Part shown: piece by piece, positions 21,563 to 23,901 of the stretch
How positions within the stretch are numbered: the stretch's first letter is position 1
How the letters are laid out: each line of letters opens with the position of its first letter
From: a virus
Reading direction: 5' to 3' (one strand)
Length of the DNA stretch: 23,901 nucleotides
Virus record (IMG/VR): IMGVR_UViG_3300025853_014956
Coordinates: 1-23,901 of that record
Notes under the pieces: generated by a model
What the model saw: only the letters and a program-made list of their open reading frames with translations
The model's database searches: none
Told to the model about the DNA's origin: nothing
Translations under genes and position numbers: made by a program

Positions 21563-22927
21563 ATGAAAGATAGAAAAATATTCATTATTGATACAAGCGT
21601 TTTGCTTTATGATAAAAACTCAATTCACTCATTTCCAGAAAATGATTTATTAATTCCTCTAGTTGTCTTAGACGAATTAGACATGTTTAAGGATAAAAAG
21701 GGTTTAATAGGAGAAAACGCAAGATATGTCAATAGATTTTTAGACGACTTAAGATCAAAAGGAAACTTGCATCAAGGTGTAAAGTTAGACAATGGACAGA
21801 CAATTAAAGTTGCATTAAACGGATTTAATAAAGTTCCTGTTGGTCTAGATCCTAATTATGCAGATAATAAAATGTTGTCTCTTGCTTTAAATCTACAACA
21901 AACAGTTGATAATCAAAGAATTGTATTAATAACAAAAGATATTAACTTTAGAGTTAAATGTGATTCCCTAGGAATACAATCTGAAGACTACTATAAAGAT
22001 AAAGTTCTCTTAGACGACGAAGAGGTCTTTAAAGGATATTTTGAAATAGAAACGCACGACGTGTTTTTAATTGATGATTTATATGACTATGTAAGTGATA
22101 AAAACGCAAATAAAGATGAAGATACATTAGAAGAGTTTTTGCAATTATGTCAAGAAGAACTTGGTAGAAAACCTTATGAAAATGAATTTTTTTGTGTCAA
22201 AGCAGAGCCGTCTAAGTCTTTTTTAGGATGCTTTGAAAAAGGTGATATTGTTAAAGTTTACCAATCTTCTGAATTCTTTGATGCATTTTCCAGAATGGGA
22301 ATCAAAGCAAAAAACAGAGAGCAACTTTTTGCACTAAATGCTCTTTTGGACCCGTCTTTACCATTAATATCAATTTCCGGTCTGGCGGGTAGTGGTAAAA
22401 CATTTATCGCATTAATGGCAGCGTACGCACTCGTGCAAGAAGGGTATTATAATAGAATTGTTTTTACAAGAAACGTGCAGCCTGTAGGGCGGGATATAGG
22501 ATTTTTACCAGGGACAGCCGATGACAAAATGAACCCATGGATTGCTCCAATTATGGATAATTTTAGAGTAGGTCTAAACGATACTAATCTTTCGTTGTTT
22601 AAAACTTTAAAAGAGCAAGGTGTGATTGAAATTGCGCCATTAACATTTATTAGAGGTAGAACTTTCAATGACAGTATTCTTATTATGGATGAGGCACAAA
22701 ACGCTACTATACATGAATTAAAAACTGTAATCACAAGAATGGGAGAAAACTCTAAGATTATTTTATTAGGAGATGTAGACCAGATCGACACGCCTTATAT
22801 CGATGCATTATCAAATGGTCTTACTATAGTTTCAGAAAAGTTTAAAAGCGAAAATTGTGCTGCTCACATCGCATTAAAAAGAGGTGAAAGATCTCATTTA
22901 TCAGCAGTTGCTGCAAGGATTATATAA
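21563..22927 (+). CDS. phoH: PIN-PhoH protein (PhoH2-type RNase/ATPase)
   Basis: A 454-residue fusion. Residues 5-135 are a PIN nuclease domain with the acidic set Asp10 (FIIDTSVLL), Glu38 (VLDELD), Asp101 (YADNKML) and Asp126 (ITKDINFR). Residues 250-454 are the PhoH ATPase with Walker A GLAGSGKT (273-280) and Walker B ILIMDEAQN (372-380), plus GDVDQID (403-409). This is the PhoH2 layout, linked to RNA unwinding and cleavage in bacteria. PhoH genes are common in marine phages, often as auxiliary metabolic genes with an unsettled role. Length is normal. The following small gene starts two bases after its stop. Confidence 0.94.
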   Translation: MKDRKIFIIDTSVLLYDKNSIHSFPENDLLIPLVVLDELDMFKDKKGLIGENARYVNRFLDDLRSKGNLHQGVKLDNGQTIKVALNGFNKVPVGLDPNYADNKMLSLALNLQQTVDNQRIVLITKDINFRVKCDSLGIQSEDYYKDKVLLDDEEVFKGYFEIETHDVFLIDDLYDYVSDKNANKDEDTLEEFLQLCQEELGRKPYENEFFCVKAEPSKSFLGCFEKGDIVKVYQSSEFFDAFSRMGIKAKNREQLFALNALLDPSLPLISISGLAGSGKTFIALMAAYALVQEGYYNRIVFTRNVQPVGRDIGFLPGTADDKMNPWIAPIMDNFRVGLNDTNLSLFKTLKEQGVIEIAPLTFIRGRTFNDSILIMDEAQNATIHELKTVITRMGENSKIILLGDVDQIDTPYIDALSNGLTIVSEKFKSENCAAHIALKRGERSHLSAVAARII

Positions 22928-22929
22928 AA

Positions 22930-23244
22930 ATGGCAAATGTTAAAAAACAAGATAAAAATAGATTTAGAAAAATATATTCATTTATTAGACGAAAGCCTAG
23001 TAATGAGTTTATTTCAACAGGTAACAGTATAATTGAAAGCGTAGAGTTGGATTTTTCTAGCTCTACGTCTGAATCTTATACATTTATAGAGACATATTCT
23101 ACTAATCCAACAGTTGTTGTGGGATCTGCTTCTGCAGTTGATTCCGGAATTAATATTTTTGTGGATTCACTATCAACAACTTCAGTAACAGTAAATGCTA
23201 GTTCTTCATTTACAGGAACAGTTAGTTTACTAGTAATACAATAA
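22930..23244 (+). CDS. Small beta-rich phage protein, possibly structural
   Basis: A 104-residue protein with a basic N-terminus (about 1-25, KKQDKNRFRKIYSFIRRKPS) followed by about 75 residues of Ser/Thr/Val-rich alternating beta sequence (VELDFSSSTSESYTF ... NPTVVVGSAS ... NIFVDSLSTTSVTVNASSSF ... VSLLVIQ). The beta part resembles small carbohydrate-binding or fibre-tip modules seen in tail and neck fibres (H-type lectin-like pattern), but this is only resemblance. The ribosome site AGGAT lies inside the end of phoH. It precedes a glycosyltransferase gene. Confidence 0.7.
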   Translation: MANVKKQDKNRFRKIYSFIRRKPSNEFISTGNSIIESVELDFSSSTSESYTFIETYSTNPTVVVGSASAVDSGINIFVDSLSTTSVTVNASSSFTGTVSLLVIQ

Positions 23245-23277
23245 AAAGTTTACTTATAGCAACCTGAGCAGTAGAAT

Positions 23278-23303
23278 TATATGCATTGGAGGTAATGCAT
23301 ATG
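23278..23303 (+). promoter_or_regulatory. RNA hairpin presenting the Shine-Dalgarno in its loop
   Basis: Bases 23278-23287 (TATATGCATT, with one G-U pair at the base) pair with 23294-23303, leaving GGAGGT (23288-23293) as the six-base loop. The ATG start at 23301 lies in the stem. GGAGG to ATG is 8 bases, the normal distance. It looks like a translational control element. Confidence 0.65.
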
Positions 23304-23901
23304 TTATCTAATTTTACTGATTCTGATATTGTTTTTGTAGCTGATTTATTTTTAGAAGAGTACGGTGGTGGTGCAGAAAGATCTACAGAAGCTTTATTTG
23401 AAACGTCACCTTACAAAACATGTAAGATTAAGTCATCTGAAATCACACAGGAATTAATTCAGCAAGGTACACAAAAATTTTGGGTATTTTTTAATTATAG
23501 AGGAATGAACCATGATTTAATTCCGCTAATTGTTGGAAATTGTCACTATGCAATAGTTGAATATGACTATAAGTTCTGTCAATACAGATCGATTGATTTG
23601 CACAAAAAAGAAACTGGTAAGAATTGTGACTGCCACGAATCCCAACTAGGAAAAATTATTACCGCTTTTTTGCACGGATCTGAGCATATATTTTGGATGT
23701 CCAAAAAACAATCAGAAATATACCATGAAAGATTTCCATTTTTAAAAGAAAACAATCAGACAGTTTTAAGCTCTGTTTTTTCTTTGTCTGATTTAGAATA
23801 TATAGAAAGACTTAAGAATGCTAGAAATAAAAATGGACATGCAAAAAATCACTGGGGAGTCATTGATGGAAATAGTTGGATTAAAGGTGTGGCAGAAAGT
23901 T
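23301..23901 (+). CDS. Glycosyltransferase-like protein, N-terminal part (runs off the window)
   Basis: The frame is open from ATG 23301 to the end of the window (200 codons). ATG 23301 is chosen over ATG 23295 because GGAGG at 23288-23292 is only two bases from the latter. The N-terminus DIVFVADLFLEEYGGGAERS has the strand-plus-GGAE pattern at the start of GT-B (GT4-type) glycosyltransferases. Further on come FWVFFNYRGMNHDLIP, AIVEYDYKFCQYRS, a cysteine pair NCDCHE, and FWMSKKQSEIYHERFPF, a combination I associate with marine phage glycosyltransferases. The catalytic C-terminal half lies beyond the window. Possible roles are modifying phage DNA, virion glycoproteins or the host surface. The likely donor sugar is unknown. 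Confidence 0.65.
   Translation, partial: MLSNFTDSDIVFVADLFLEEYGGGAERSTEALFETSPYKTCKIKSSEITQELIQQGTQKFWVFFNYRGMNHDLIPLIVGNCHYAIVEYDYKFCQYRSIDLHKKETGKNCDCHESQLGKIITAFLHGSEHIFWMSKKQSEIYHERFPFLKENNQTVLSSVFSLSDLEYIERLKNARNKNGHAKNHWGVIDGNSWIKGVAES

Noticed and set aside
1-23901. Bacterial chromosome or plasmid instead of phage
   Set aside because: YeaH-SpoVR-PrkA and viperin would fit a bacterium, but the density of small unknown phage-type genes, the tag series, PhoH, the histone-like and glycosyltransferase proteins and the absence of housekeeping genes favour a phage. No capsid, terminase or tail gene is in the window, so this is not proven.
1-23901. CRISPR arrays, insertion sequences, integrase or tRNA genes
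   Set aside because: No regularly spaced repeats, transposase-like proteins or tRNA cloverleaf sequences were seen on either strand.

Overview
The window looks like part of the genome of a large tailed phage (Caudoviricetes, probably a T4-like or jumbo myovirus of a marine or aquatic bacterium). This rests on AT-rich, tightly packed, mostly short and unfamiliar genes with start/stop overlaps, plus a PIN-PhoH protein, a small histone-H1-like protein, a DUF192 protein, a UV-damage endonuclease, a GT-type glycosyltransferase fragment and several small proteins of marine-phage type. No rRNA, tRNA, transposase or cellular housekeeping operon is visible. The host cannot be named from the sequence.

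Region 1 (1-10.4 kb, plus the minus-strand block 12.1-14.2 kb) is dominated by otherwise unrelated genes that share one N-terminal tag of the form MKIT/S-x(3)-L-x(2)-LI-x-E-(A/S). It begins at 72, 858, 3151, 4732, 5334, 6869 (degenerate), 7637 (degenerate, GTG start) and, on the minus strand, 13438. The minus-strand protein at 14181 carries a clear internal copy. Every tag is followed by an (L/I)-x-E-(A/S/G/V) tetrapeptide, which resembles the T4 prohead-protease cleavage rule, and the tag resembles the T4 capsid-targeting sequence. The first tagged protein has the R / STT-like / ExE motifs of an ADP-ribosyltransferase, as in T4 Alt, which is packaged and injected. My main hypothesis is that this region encodes a set of head-packaged, injected effector proteins. 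Three minus-strand protease-like genes (matrixin-like, HExxH zincin, trypsin-like lipoprotein) are interspersed, along with a DUF192 protein.

Region 2 (about 1.42-3.09 kb) interrupts the tagged series. It is visibly richer in G+C and holds a structured non-coding leader, a strong viperin homologue (radical SAM, antiviral ddhNTP synthase family), a translationally coupled two-module zinc-binding protein and a structured terminator. It looks like a recently acquired cassette: an antiviral enzyme apparently carried by a virus.

Region 3 (10.5-12.1 kb) has a UV endonuclease overlapping a nucleotidyltransferase. Region 4 (14.28-21.25 kb) is one plus-strand transcription block: YeaH/DUF444 VWA protein, SpoVR, PrkA kinase, an orphan protein resembling the GroEL apical and intermediate domains, four small genes ending with a histone-H1-like protein, then a strong bidirectional terminator. 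The YeaH-SpoVR-PrkA trio is a bacterial stress/starvation module; here it appears to be phage-borne and coupled to a chaperonin-like gene. Region 5 (21.25-23.9 kb) has a Cys-rich sigma-region-4-like protein (minus strand), PIN-PhoH, a small beta-rich protein and the start of a glycosyltransferase whose ribosome binding site sits in the loop of a perfect hairpin.

Non-coding stretches over 300 bases: only 1371-1759, described as a candidate structured RNA. All assignments are by reading motifs; no database search was run.
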